The notes under the pieces: generated by a model
The model's database searches: none
Told to the model about the DNA's origin: nothing
Seen by the model: the letters and a program-made list of their open reading frames with translations, nothing else
Part shown: positions 28,915 through 38,890 of the stretch, in pieces
How positions within the stretch are numbered: position 1 is the first letter of the stretch
Layout of the letters: each line of letters begins with the position of its first letter
Translations under genes and position numbers: made by a program
Assembly (NCBI RefSeq): GCF_001419985.1
Contig: NZ_LJAL01000002.1
Span: forward strand, 310,001 to 374,000
DNA length: 64,000 bases
Origin: Loktanella sp. 5RATIMAR09
Lineage (GTDB): Bacteria > Pseudomonadota > Alphaproteobacteria > Rhodobacterales > Rhodobacteraceae
Reading direction: 5' to 3'

Positions 28915-28945
28915 CAACTGGCTTTTTGTTGCCTTTTTTTGAGAC
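28915..28945 (+). terminator. Possible weak terminator after the hydrolase gene
   Basis: A short stem (CAAC with GTTG) around a T-rich loop is followed by CC and seven T. It is weak and may not act alone. Confidence 0.3.
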
Positions 28946-29013
28946 TCAATTACCACGTTCAAGGTAATCCACTGCGCAGATTGCGTTGTCCCCAGAGCAT
29001 TACAGGCAGAGAA

Positions 29014-29736
29014 ATGCACAGTCCCATCGTTTCACTTTTAGGCCCGAAAAACAGATTGGGCTGGTTGCTGCGCTATGCCATCCTGGCGCTGGGCGTTGTC
29101 GGCACGGTTTTTGCGCATGACGTGCTGTCGGACAATGCGTTTCATGGCGTTATGGCAAAATATCTTGGGGCAATGGTGATGATCGGTCTGCCGCTTTATG
29201 CGGTTGCGACCGGGATCATGACCGACATGGGCCGGTTGCGCGTGCAGTTGATCAAGGCCAGCGAAACCGACCAGATGACAGGTCTGCTTCAGCGGCAGGC
29301 GTTCTTGCGGCACACAGAACGCAAGCTGGTACAAACCGGCGTGCTGATGATGCTGGATATTGACGGGTTGGGGCAAATCAACGCCAAACATGACCATCAC
29401 GCAGGTGATCTTTGTCTGATGGCGCTGGCCATCCGCTTGCGCGAGGTGACGCGCAGCACCGATGTTGTCGGGCGGATCGACGGCGCGACCATCGCGGTTT
29501 ATCTGCCGGGGACGCCGCTTGATTCAGGGCGCGACGTGGCTGAAAGGCTGGCACAGGGTTTGCTGGTCACGACAGGGCAGACACGGTGCGAAGTTACCGT
29601 ATCGGTGGGTGTGGTTGCAGCAGATGGCGAAACCACTCTGAGCAAGCTGATGCACCACGCCGAGGCTGCGCTTTTACGCGCCAAAATGCGTGGCCGCGCG
29701 CAGGTGATGCTTTCAGAAGATGCGCTCGCGGCCTGA
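29014..29736 (+). CDS. Membrane protein with a degenerate GGDEF domain
   Basis: A 240-residue protein with two membrane segments (about 19-36 and 48-66) and a C-terminal GGDEF-fold domain (about 80-235). DQMTGLLQRQAFLRH and LMMLDIDGLGQINAKHDHHAGD fit the fold and keep the first metal aspartate, but the signature itself is DGATI (156-160) instead of GG(D/E)EF. The product is therefore unlikely to make cyclic-di-GMP; it may bind GTP, act as a regulator, or be a remnant. The start ATG has AGG seven bases before it; a longer frame to 28939 has no site. Confidence 0.75.
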   Translation: MHSPIVSLLGPKNRLGWLLRYAILALGVVGTVFAHDVLSDNAFHGVMAKYLGAMVMIGLPLYAVATGIMTDMGRLRVQLIKASETDQMTGLLQRQAFLRHTERKLVQTGVLMMLDIDGLGQINAKHDHHAGDLCLMALAIRLREVTRSTDVVGRIDGATIAVYLPGTPLDSGRDVAERLAQGLLVTTGQTRCEVTVSVGVVAADGETTLSKLMHHAEAALLRAKMRGRAQVMLSEDALAA

Positions 29737-29776
29737 TCTCGCAATTTCCTGTAGATTTTGCCGCATATTCTGGGGC

Positions 29777-29804
29777 TTGTCACATTTCTGACGCGATATA
29801 TAGT
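29777..29804 (+). promoter_or_regulatory. Candidate sigma-70 promoter for the HNH gene
   Basis: TTGTCA and TATAGT are separated by 16 bases, 68 bases before the ATG. Close to the housekeeping consensus but unproven. Confidence 0.4.
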
Positions 29805-29819
29805 CTTGATCAAGATGAA

Positions 29820-29849
29820 TGCGGGAATGCCGCTTTGACTGGTCCCGCA
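29820..29849 (+). other. Leader hairpin before the HNH gene
   Basis: TGCGGGA and TCCCGCA form a perfect seven-base stem around a 16-base loop between the candidate promoter and the start codon. It has no T-tract. Confidence 0.35.
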
Positions 29850-29871
29850 CAGCCTTATTGGGGTGTGATAG

Positions 29872-30459
29872 ATGACGCAGGCCGACTTCAGAACTGACTT
29901 TGTGCGCGAACCGGGCGCGCTCAAACACTATCCGGCTTTGGTTCTGAACGCGGATTATCGTCCCTTGTCATATTATCCGCTTTCACTGTGGCCGTGGCAG
30001 GAGGCGGTAAAGGCAGCCTGGCTCGACCGCGTGGATATCGTCAGCGAATATGACGAGGTGGTGCGCAGCCCGTCCACGATCATAAAAATCCCCTCGGTCG
30101 TCGTGCTCAAGGACTATATCAAGCCGCAGAAACAGGTGGCTTTCACCCGTTTCAATCTGTTTCTACGGGATGAGTTTTGTTGCCAGTACTGCGGCGCGCG
30201 CGGTGATCTGACCTTTGACCACGTTGTTCCGCGTGCCAGTGGCGGTATTACCAGTTGGGAAAATGTGGTGGCGGCCTGTTCGCCCTGTAACCTGCGCAAA
30301 GGGTCGCGGTCGCTCAAACAATGCGGCATGAGCCTGCAAAAACCGCCGCGCAGGCCTGTGCCCGAGCAGTTGCACAATGTCGGACGAAAGTTTCCGCCTA
30401 ATCATCTGCATGAAAGCTGGCTTGATTTCCTTTATTGGGACGCAGAACTCGAAGCGTAA
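29872..30459 (+). CDS. HNH endonuclease-domain protein
   Basis: A 195-residue protein with a zinc-bound HNH nuclease centre: CQYCGARG then FDHVVPRASGG (about 115-125) and CSPCNLRKG, two CxxC pairs framing the catalytic DH. The first hundred residues (NADYRPLSYYPLSLW and following) are conserved in a family of Rhizobiales/Rhodobacterales HNH proteins. No methyltransferase, phage or restriction genes are near, so it is not obviously a restriction or homing enzyme; a housekeeping DNA or RNA repair role is possible. It has its own likely promoter and a leader hairpin. Confidence 0.85.
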   Translation: MTQADFRTDFVREPGALKHYPALVLNADYRPLSYYPLSLWPWQEAVKAAWLDRVDIVSEYDEVVRSPSTIIKIPSVVVLKDYIKPQKQVAFTRFNLFLRDEFCCQYCGARGDLTFDHVVPRASGGITSWENVVAACSPCNLRKGSRSLKQCGMSLQKPPRRPVPEQLHNVGRKFPPNHLHESWLDFLYWDAELEA

Positions 30460-30503
30460 CTGCGTACCAGCGCTAGACTCGTGAACCACATCGGGTTAGG
30501 TAG

Positions 30504-30525
30504 GCCGCGTTAGCGCTAACGCGGC
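30504..30525. promoter_or_regulatory. LacI-type operator before zwf
   Basis: A perfect 22-base palindrome centred on TTAGCGCTAA, ending 18 bases before the zwf start codon. The core equals that of a site in the lacI-aglE intergenic region (45965-45974). LacI-family proteins typically bind such CG-centred palindromes, so a sugar regulator probably controls zwf-pgl-pgi. Confidence 0.75.
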
Positions 30526-30543
30526 ATCCTAAGGGGGTTTATT

Positions 30544-31998
30544 TTGGTCTCTCGCGTCATTCCTGTCGATGAATTCGATCTTGTGATTTTTGGCGGCACC
30601 GGCGACTTGGCCCGGCGCAAAATTTTACCTGGGTTGTTCCGGCGCTTTCTCTCGGGACAGATGCCAGCGGGATCGCGGATCATTGGTGCTGCGCGGTCTG
30701 AATTGGACGCGCAGGGGTATCGCGACATGATCGCCGAGGCTGTGGCCGAATTTGGCGGAGAAGAATCAAAGGATAAGAAGGGCTTGGAGGCCTTTCTTAA
30801 ACAACTGCAATACGTGGCAATTGACGCGCGCGGCGAGGGTGGATGGTCTGATCTTGCGGGCATCGTGCGTCAGGATGTGGTGCAGGCGTTCTATTTCTCG
30901 GTTGCGCCGTCCCTGTTTGGCGATCTGGCCGAGCGATTGCACACCAACAAGATTGCCAATGCGCAAAGCCGCATCGTGGTAGAGAAGCCCTTTGGCCGCG
31001 ATCTTGAGACGGCGCGTGAATTGAACCAGACGCTGGCCGCGCATTTTGACGAAAGCCAGATTTACCGCATCGACCATTATCTGGGTAAAGAAACGGTCCA
31101 GAACCTGATGGCTGTGCGTTTCGGCAACGTGCTGTTCGAGCCTTTGTGGAATAATCACTACGTCGATCATATCCAGATCACCGTGGCCGAAACCGTGGGT
31201 GTCGGCGGGCGCGGCGCCTATTATGATAAATCCGGTGCCATGCGCGATATGGTCCAAAACCACCTGATGCAACTATTGTGTCTGATCGCGATGGAACCAC
31301 CCGGCCAGTTTGAAGCGGATGCAGTGCGCGACGAAAAACTGAAAGTTATCAGAGCGCTACAGTCCATAGATCATCATCATATCGTACGCGGTCAGTATGA
31401 CGCGGGCCCCGATGGACCCAGCTATCGCGAGGACGCGGAAAACCCCCGCAGCTTTACCGAGAGCTTTATTGCCATGCGTTGCCATATCGCCAACTGGCGG
31501 TGGGCGGGTGTGCCGTTCTATCTGCGCACAGGCAAGCGCATGAAGGCGCGATCCTCCGAGATTGCGGTTGTGTTTAAAGACCTCGGACATACGATCTTTG
31601 AGGGTGACGAGGCCCGCCACCGCAATATTCTGGCGATCCGCCTGCAACCCAACGAAGGCATTGATTTGCAAGTAACCATTAAGGAACCCGGACCGGGGGG
31701 TATGCGTCTGATTGATGTGCCGCTGGATATGACATTCGCGGATGCTTTGGGCGACGGGGCAGAGGATGTGACGGACGCTTATGAACGTCTGATTATGGAT
31801 GTGATCCGTGGCAACCAGACCCTGTTCATGCGCGGCGACGAGGTTGAGGCGGCTTGGGCCTGGACTGATCCGCTCATCAATAGCTGGGAGGCGCGCAATG
31901 ACGTGCCCAAGCATTATGATGCGGGTTCTGCAGGGCCGGAGGATGCAATGATGTTGTTGCACCGTGATGGCCGGAAATGGCGCGAAATCAAAGGCTAG
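30544..31998 (+). CDS. zwf: Glucose-6-phosphate 1-dehydrogenase
   Basis: Oxidises glucose-6-phosphate to 6-phosphogluconolactone with NADP+, opening the Entner-Doudoroff and pentose-phosphate routes. The 484-residue protein has FGGTGDLARRKILP (NADP site, about 13-26), the catalytic RIDHYLGKE (about 176-184) and VEKPFGRDL. The start is TTG: AGGGGG stands six bases before it and no in-frame ATG is near. It leads the operon zwf-pgl-pgi, with a LacI-type palindrome just ahead of the start, consistent with induction by sugars. Confidence 0.95.
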   Translation: MVSRVIPVDEFDLVIFGGTGDLARRKILPGLFRRFLSGQMPAGSRIIGAARSELDAQGYRDMIAEAVAEFGGEESKDKKGLEAFLKQLQYVAIDARGEGGWSDLAGIVRQDVVQAFYFSVAPSLFGDLAERLHTNKIANAQSRIVVEKPFGRDLETARELNQTLAAHFDESQIYRIDHYLGKETVQNLMAVRFGNVLFEPLWNNHYVDHIQITVAETVGVGGRGAYYDKSGAMRDMVQNHLMQLLCLIAMEPPGQFEADAVRDEKLKVIRALQSIDHHHIVRGQYDAGPDGPSYREDAENPRSFTESFIAMRCHIANWRWAGVPFYLRTGKRMKARSSEIAVVFKDLGHTIFEGDEARHRNILAIRLQPNEGIDLQVTIKEPGPGGMRLIDVPLDMTFADALGDGAEDVTDAYERLIMDVIRGNQTLFMRGDEVEAAWAWTDPLINSWEARNDVPKHYDAGSAGPEDAMMLLHRDGRKWREIKG

Positions 31999-32055
31999 CG
32001 CCAACACGCAACCGACAGATAAGAATTGACCTGACCGGAAAAGAGGATTGGTCCC

Positions 32056-32727
32056 ATGAAGCTCGTTGAATATCCAGACGCTGAGATGATGATGATGGAT
32101 CTGGCCGATAAACTGGCCAGTGAGCTGTCATCTGCCTTGCGCGCGAATGATACCGCGTCGCTCGCGGTGCCGGGGGGCACAACGCCGGGGCCGATTTTCG
32201 ACAGCCTGTGTGGTGTTGATCTGGATTGGGCGCGTGTGCAGGTGATATTGACCGATGAACGCTGGGTGCCGGAAACGTCCCAAAGGTCCAATACGCGGCT
32301 TTTGCGCGAAAGACTGCTGACTGATCGTGCGGCGGCGGCGACGTATATGCCGCTTTATGCCGATGCGCCGACACCGGAAGAAAAACTCCCTGCGCTTGCG
32401 GCCGCTCTTACCCCCGCATTGCCACTCACGGTGGCGCTTTTGGGGATGGGCGCGGATATGCACACAGCCTCGATTTTTCCCGGTGCCGACCAGCTTGATC
32501 TGGCACTGCACGGTCGTGATCGCTTGGTCGCCATGCGCGCACCGGGCGCGCCGGAGCCGCGCATTACCCTGTCTGCGGCGGTCCTGAATGCCGCGATGAG
32601 CCGTCATATTGTGATTGTGGGTGCCGAAAAACGCGCTGCACTGGAAAAGGCGCGGCATCTGTCACCGGATGAAGCGCCAGTGGCGGCCGTCCTGAACGGT
32701 GCAACAGTACACTGGGCGGAGGCGTAG
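32056..32727 (+). CDS. pgl: 6-Phosphogluconolactonase
   Basis: Hydrolyses 6-phosphogluconolactone to 6-phosphogluconate. The 223-residue protein of the glucosamine-6-phosphate isomerase-like fold has VPGGTTPGPIFD, TDERWVPETSQRSN, and LGMGADMHTASIFPG, the order typical of DevB-type Pgl. It lies 57 bases after zwf and four bases before pgi, so it is the middle gene of the operon. Regulation by the zwf operator is inferred from position. Confidence 0.94.
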   Translation: MKLVEYPDAEMMMMDLADKLASELSSALRANDTASLAVPGGTTPGPIFDSLCGVDLDWARVQVILTDERWVPETSQRSNTRLLRERLLTDRAAAATYMPLYADAPTPEEKLPALAAALTPALPLTVALLGMGADMHTASIFPGADQLDLALHGRDRLVAMRAPGAPEPRITLSAAVLNAAMSRHIVIVGAEKRAALEKARHLSPDEAPVAAVLNGATVHWAEA

Positions 32728-32730
32728 GAC

Positions 32731-34332
32731 ATGTGGAGCAAACTTCAAAAACACCATGAAGCCGTGGCTGACCGCCGGATTGAGCCGATGTTGGATGCCG
32801 CACGCGCTGCGGATTTTGTGGCCCAAACTGGCGATATGCGCCTGGATTATGCAAAAACCAATATCGACGCAGAAGGCCGCGCCTTGCTGATCGAGTTGCT
32901 TGATGTGGCGGGTGTTGCTGGCAAACGCGATGCGATGTTTGCAGGTGCCCCCATCAATGAAACAGAAGGCCGCGCCGTGCTGCACACCGCCTTGCGCAAC
33001 CTTGATGGCGGGCCTGTTATGGTCGACGACCAAGACGTTATGCCTGAGGTGCTGGATACTTTGGCACGGATGGAAAGCTTTGCGCACGACGTGCGCAGTG
33101 GCACATTCGCAGGGCAGGGTGGCAAGATTACCGATGTCATCAATATCGGCATCGGCGGGTCCGATCTTGGGCCCGCAATGGCGGCACAGGCCTTGGCCCC
33201 TTATCACGACGGCCCGCGCTGTCATTTCGTCAGCAACGTGGACCCGGCGGATATTGCGGGCGTTTTGCGCGGCTGTGATCCCGCGACGACGCTGGTGATC
33301 GTGGCCTCCAAGACCTTTACCACGATTGAAACCATGACCAACGCGCGCACAGCGCAGGCGTGGATGGGCCAGAGTGTCAGCGACACCGGCGCGCAGTTTG
33401 CGGCGCTGTCGACGGCTGCGGATAAGACGGCCGCCTTTGGCATTGATCCGTCACGGGTATTCGGGTTCGCGGACTGGGTTGGCGGGCGCTATTCCATGTG
33501 GGGCCCGATTGGCCTGTCGCTGATGATCGCTATCGGGCCGGACGCTTTCCGCGCGTTCCTGCGCGGCGCACAAGCGATGGACCGCCATTTCCAAGCCGCC
33601 CCTTGGCAGGACAACCTGCCTGCGATGCTGGCGCTGGTCGGTATCTGGCACAACCAGATCTGCGGCCATGCCACCCGTGCGGTGCTGCCCTATGATAACC
33701 TTCTGGCGCGTCTGCCCGCCTATTTGCAGCAGCTCGAGATGGAAAGTAACGGCAAGGGCGTCAGCATGGACGGCGCCGATTTGACCATCGACAGCGGCCC
33801 TGTGGTTTGGGGCGAGCCGGGCACAAACGGCCAGCACGCGTTTTATCAACTGATCCACCAAGGCACCCGCGTGATCCCGTGTGAATTTCTGGTTGCAGCG
33901 CGCGGCCATGAGGATGATCTGCACCACCAACACCAGCTTTTGGTTGCCAATTGCCTTGCGCAATCTGAGGCGCTGATGCGCGGACGCGACTTGGATGAGG
34001 CGCGCAGCAAAGTGGCGGATAAATTCGAAGGCGCGGAACTGGAGCGCCAAGCGCGTCACCGTGTTTTCAAAGGCAACCGCCCCTCTGTGACCCTCGCCTA
34101 TCCGCAGCTTACACCCGAGGTGCTGGGCCAGATCGTGGCGCTTTATGAACACCGTGTTTTTGTCGAAGGCGTCGTGCTTGGCATCAATTCCTACGATCAA
34201 TGGGGGGTAGAACTGGGCAAGGAACTTGCCACAGCGCTACAGCCTGTCGTGGAAGGCAAAGAGAGTGCGCAAGGCAAGGATGGCTCAACTGCCGCACTTG
34301 TTGATTTTCTGCAAAAGCATGGGGTGTCTTAG
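32731..34332 (+). CDS. pgi: Glucose-6-phosphate isomerase
   Basis: Interconverts glucose-6-phosphate and fructose-6-phosphate. The 533-residue protein has [13 protein letters not shown] (about 135-147), [12 protein letters not shown], the [11 protein letters not shown] signature, the catalytic glutamate in [10 protein letters not shown], and a late [21 protein letters not shown] block. In a cell that runs the Entner-Doudoroff path, Pgi lets gluconeogenic flux re-enter zwf. It follows pgl by three bases. Confidence 0.96.
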   Translation: MWSKLQKHHEAVADRRIEPMLDAARAADFVAQTGDMRLDYAKTNIDAEGRALLIELLDVAGVAGKRDAMFAGAPINETEGRAVLHTALRNLDGGPVMVDDQDVMPEVLDTLARMESFAHDVRSGTFAGQGGKITDVINIGIGGSDLGPAMAAQALAPYHDGPRCHFVSNVDPADIAGVLRGCDPATTLVIVASKTFTTIETMTNARTAQAWMGQSVSDTGAQFAALSTAADKTAAFGIDPSRVFGFADWVGGRYSMWGPIGLSLMIAIGPDAFRAFLRGAQAMDRHFQAAPWQDNLPAMLALVGIWHNQICGHATRAVLPYDNLLARLPAYLQQLEMESNGKGVSMDGADLTIDSGPVVWGEPGTNGQHAFYQLIHQGTRVIPCEFLVAARGHEDDLHHQHQLLVANCLAQSEALMRGRDLDEARSKVADKFEGAELERQARHRVFKGNRPSVTLAYPQLTPEVLGQIVALYEHRVFVEGVVLGINSYDQWGVELGKELATALQPVVEGKESAQGKDGSTAALVDFLQKHGVS

Positions 34333-34381
34333 GGCGCGGGCTTTGTCATAAGCAGCGCGACACCTCACAAAGGACCACCAC

Positions 34382-34840
34382 ATGATCGCTGAAATGATCC
34401 CCTACGCTGTTGCGGCCATCATCGTTGTCGCCATGTTGCTGGAAATCAGAACGGGGCGTATCCCCAACTGGCTCACGCTTTTGCCCTTTGTTCTGTTCGC
34501 GGTGCTTCTGGTTATGTCCGAGGATCGAACTCCGCTTTACTGGCAAATCGGGCTGGCATTGGGCGTTTTCCTCTTCGGGCTTGTCATGTTCGCGATTGGC
34601 GGATCGGGGGCGGGGGCGGTCAAGCTGATGACCGGTGTTGCGCTTTTCGTGCCTGTGTCAAAGGCAGGCTATGCGGCGCTGGTTTTCATATTGGTGTTCT
34701 TCGTCAGTTCGTTCATTTTTGTGCAGTTGCGCAAAGCGTTCGGATCCGAGGACAGCTCATGGCATCTGATGGCGAAACAGGTGTTGCCACTGAGTTTTTC
34801 CATCGGGATGGCGGGGCTTGCAGGGATGTTCCTGATTTAG
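34382..34840 (+). CDS. Prepilin peptidase-like (A24/CpaA) membrane protein lacking catalytic aspartates
   Basis: A 152-residue protein with about five membrane segments and the CpaA-type framework TGRIPNWLT and SGAGAVKLMTG. In active A24 peptidases the first block carries a catalytic Asp shortly before IPN, and the second reads G.GD.KL. Here these are E21 (LEIRTGRIPN) and A79 (GAGAVKL), so both catalytic aspartates are replaced. The codons show no frameshift. No pilin or tad genes are near. It may be a pseudoenzyme with a membrane-scaffold role, or a lineage-specific loss. It follows pgi by 49 bases with its own AAAGGA ribosome site. Confidence 0.75.
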   Translation: MIAEMIPYAVAAIIVVAMLLEIRTGRIPNWLTLLPFVLFAVLLVMSEDRTPLYWQIGLALGVFLFGLVMFAIGGSGAGAVKLMTGVALFVPVSKAGYAALVFILVFFVSSFIFVQLRKAFGSEDSSWHLMAKQVLPLSFSIGMAGLAGMFLI

Positions 34841-34928
34841 GCACCGCGTCTGGACGCGTTGCCCAACCATATGATCTCATAGCGATTGCTGCGGATCACG
34901 TACGTGCTTGTCTGAGGAGATTTCTTGG

Positions 34929-34999
34929 AGCGGGTAACGGGAATCGAACCCGTAACTGAAGCTTGGGAAGCTTTCGTGATACCTTTTCACCATACCCGC
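34929..34999 (-). tRNA. tRNA-Gly (anticodon CCC)
   Basis: A 71-base cloverleaf: acceptor stem GCGGGTA with TACCCGC and discriminator T, short D arm (GTG/CAC), anticodon loop TTCCCAA giving CCC, T arm ACGGG-TTCGATT-CCCGT. CCA is not encoded. One mismatch (A-C) closes the anticodon stem. It lies between the prepilin-peptidase-like gene and the RACo-like gene. Confidence 0.93.
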
Positions 35000-35047
35000 G
35001 CCGATGTCTTAGCCGTAATTGCGCCGCCGCGCGCCGTCAAGCGGCAA

Positions 35048-37084
35048 TCAACGCGGGCGTCGCCGTCTGCGTCCGCCATCACCGCCGCCGCCCTGATTGT
35101 GGTTCACTTGCGGGATCACCACGATGCTGTTGAGGATCGGGAAGGGTTCCACCGCGTTGGGGATGTTTGAGGCGTTGACGAAATGCTCTTGAAAGCGCGG
35201 CTCAATCGCGGTTTCGATCTTGTGGATGTTATGCACCGTCTCTTCGATTTCGCGCCGTGCGTCGGTGTTCAATAGCGCGATCCGCGCGCCCGTTCCTGCC
35301 GCGTTGCCCGCACTTGTGACCTTATCGAGTGGCGCATCGGGGATCATGCCCAGCACCATCGCATGTTTGGGACTGATATGCGCGCCAAAGGCGCCTGCCA
35401 GCACGACACGTCCTACTTTATCGACGCCGAATTTGTCCATCAGCAGGCGCGCACCGGAATAAAGGGCGGCCTTGGCCATCTGGATTTGCCGGATATCGGT
35501 ATTGGTCACGGTAATCCTTGGTCCGCCGTTTTCAGTGCCATCATACAGCAGGTAGGAATTTGTGCGCCCGTCCTGAAAGCAGTTGGGCGATCCGGTTTGT
35601 TCCGCCGATCCGATCAGGCCGGGGCCATCGACGATGCCGGCCATGCGCATCTCGGCGATCACCTCGATAATGCCGGACCCGCAGATGCCTGTGATCCCCG
35701 TTTGTGCAATGGCCGCCTCAAATCCGTCTTCATCGGACCAGATGTCCGAGCCGATGACCTGAAAGCGCGGCAGTTTCGTGACCGGATCAATCTCGACATG
35801 CTCAATCGCACCGGGGGCGGCGCGTTGACCCGAGCTGATCTGCGCCCCTTCAAACGCAGGGCCTGTGGGCGAGGAGCAGGCGAGCACCTTTTCCTTGTTC
35901 CCTAGCAGGATTTCAGCGTTCGTACCTACGTCCACCACAAGCACGAGGTCTTCGGATTTATCCGGTGCTTCGGACAAGGCCACCGCCGCCGCGTCTGCAC
36001 CTACGTGCCCAGCGATACAGGGCAGCAAATAGACCCGCGCGGCAGGATGCAGGTTCAGATCAAGCTCGGTCGCGCGCAGCGAGATGGATTCGGATGTGGC
36101 CAGCGCAAAGGGCGCCTGCCCCAATTCATAGGCGTCGATCCCCAAAAAGAGATGGTGCATCACAGGGTTGCAGACAAATACCGCGTCCATGATCAGATTG
36201 CGATCGATCCCCGCCTCTGACGCGATTTGCACGAAAAGCGCGTTCATGCCTTCGCGCACCGCTTTGGTCATTTCGTCTGATCCGGTGGGGTTCATCATCC
36301 CGTAACTCACGCGGCTCATCAGGTCTTCACCAAAGCGGATTTGCGGGTTCATAATGCCGGAAGATGCGACAACCTCGCCTGATTGCAGATCGCACAGGTG
36401 GGCGGCAATCGTGGTTGACCCCAGATCAACCGCCAGCCCGTAAAGCGTGCCTTCATAAAAGCCCGGCCAGATCTGGATAATACGCGGGCTGAACACCGCA
36501 TCGCCCAGATGCACGGCGACGGTGACTTTCCATTCACCTTTGCGCAGCGCTTTTTGCAGGGTCTTCAGAACCCCCAGATCGGCCTCAAGCGCGGGCAGGG
36601 CCCAATCCTTGCGCAGTGCGGCCACCAGCCGTTCCAGATCGCCCGAGGGGTCGTGCATGTCGGGTTCGGCCACTTCGACGTAATAAAGCTTGGTCGAGGG
36701 GTTCATCACGATATCGCGCGCTTCGGCCCTTTTGCGCACGACTTGCTTGTGGACCTGGCTTTCGGCGGGCACGTCGATCACCACATCGCTTTGGATCGTG
36801 GCCTGACAGCCCAGACGCCGCCCTTTTTTCAGGCCGCGTTTATCATCATAGCGTTGCTCGACACTATTCCAGTCCGATAGCGCTGTATCCGCCACGGTCA
36901 CACCATGTTTGGAAAATTCGCCATAGGACGGCGTGATCTGGCATTTTGAACAGATGCCGCGGCCACCACAGACACTATCAAGATCAACACCAAGCTGGCG
37001 CGCCGCTGTCAGGACAGGGGTGCCGACAGGGAAGTTGCCCCGTTTGCCGGAGGGGGTAAAAATGACGAGGGGGTCTTTGGACAT
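35048..37084 (-). CDS. RACo-like corrinoid activation protein (2Fe-2S + ASKHA domain)
   Basis: A 678-residue ATP-dependent reductive activator of a corrinoid protein. An N-terminal ferredoxin domain has cysteines C39, C44, C47 and C93; a linker/middle region follows, and the ASKHA ATPase domain begins AVDLGSTTIAAHL (220 onward), with ASSGIMNPQIRFGED, VDVGTNAEILLG and GICGSGIIEVIAEM further on. Such proteins re-reduce Co(II) corrinoids. In Roseobacter relatives, as I recall, a homologue reactivates a methionine synthase divided into separate proteins, and the corrinoid methyltransferase of this window (53450) fits that system. The C-terminus is a Gly- then Arg-rich tail (GGRRRRRPR). Start MSKDPLVIF; a longer frame to 37420 has no support. 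Confidence 0.85.
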   Translation of the reverse strand: MSKDPLVIFTPSGKRGNFPVGTPVLTAARQLGVDLDSVCGGRGICSKCQITPSYGEFSKHGVTVADTALSDWNSVEQRYDDKRGLKKGRRLGCQATIQSDVVIDVPAESQVHKQVVRKRAEARDIVMNPSTKLYYVEVAEPDMHDPSGDLERLVAALRKDWALPALEADLGVLKTLQKALRKGEWKVTVAVHLGDAVFSPRIIQIWPGFYEGTLYGLAVDLGSTTIAAHLCDLQSGEVVASSGIMNPQIRFGEDLMSRVSYGMMNPTGSDEMTKAVREGMNALFVQIASEAGIDRNLIMDAVFVCNPVMHHLFLGIDAYELGQAPFALATSESISLRATELDLNLHPAARVYLLPCIAGHVGADAAAVALSEAPDKSEDLVLVVDVGTNAEILLGNKEKVLACSSPTGPAFEGAQISSGQRAAPGAIEHVEIDPVTKLPRFQVIGSDIWSDEDGFEAAIAQTGITGICGSGIIEVIAEMRMAGIVDGPGLIGSAEQTGSPNCFQDGRTNSYLLYDGTENGGPRITVTNTDIRQIQMAKAALYSGARLLMDKFGVDKVGRVVLAGAFGAHISPKHAMVLGMIPDAPLDKVTSAGNAAGTGARIALLNTDARREIEETVHNIHKIETAIEPRFQEHFVNASNIPNAVEPFPILNSIVVIPQVNHNQGGGGDGGRRRRRPR

Positions 37085-38887
<1,803 letters not shown>

Positions 38888-38890
38888 GGC

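Noticed and set aside
34929..34999. tRNA-Gly as integration site of a genomic island
   Set aside because: Both flanks are ordinary chromosomal genes and I saw no direct repeat of the tRNA 3' end or integrase.
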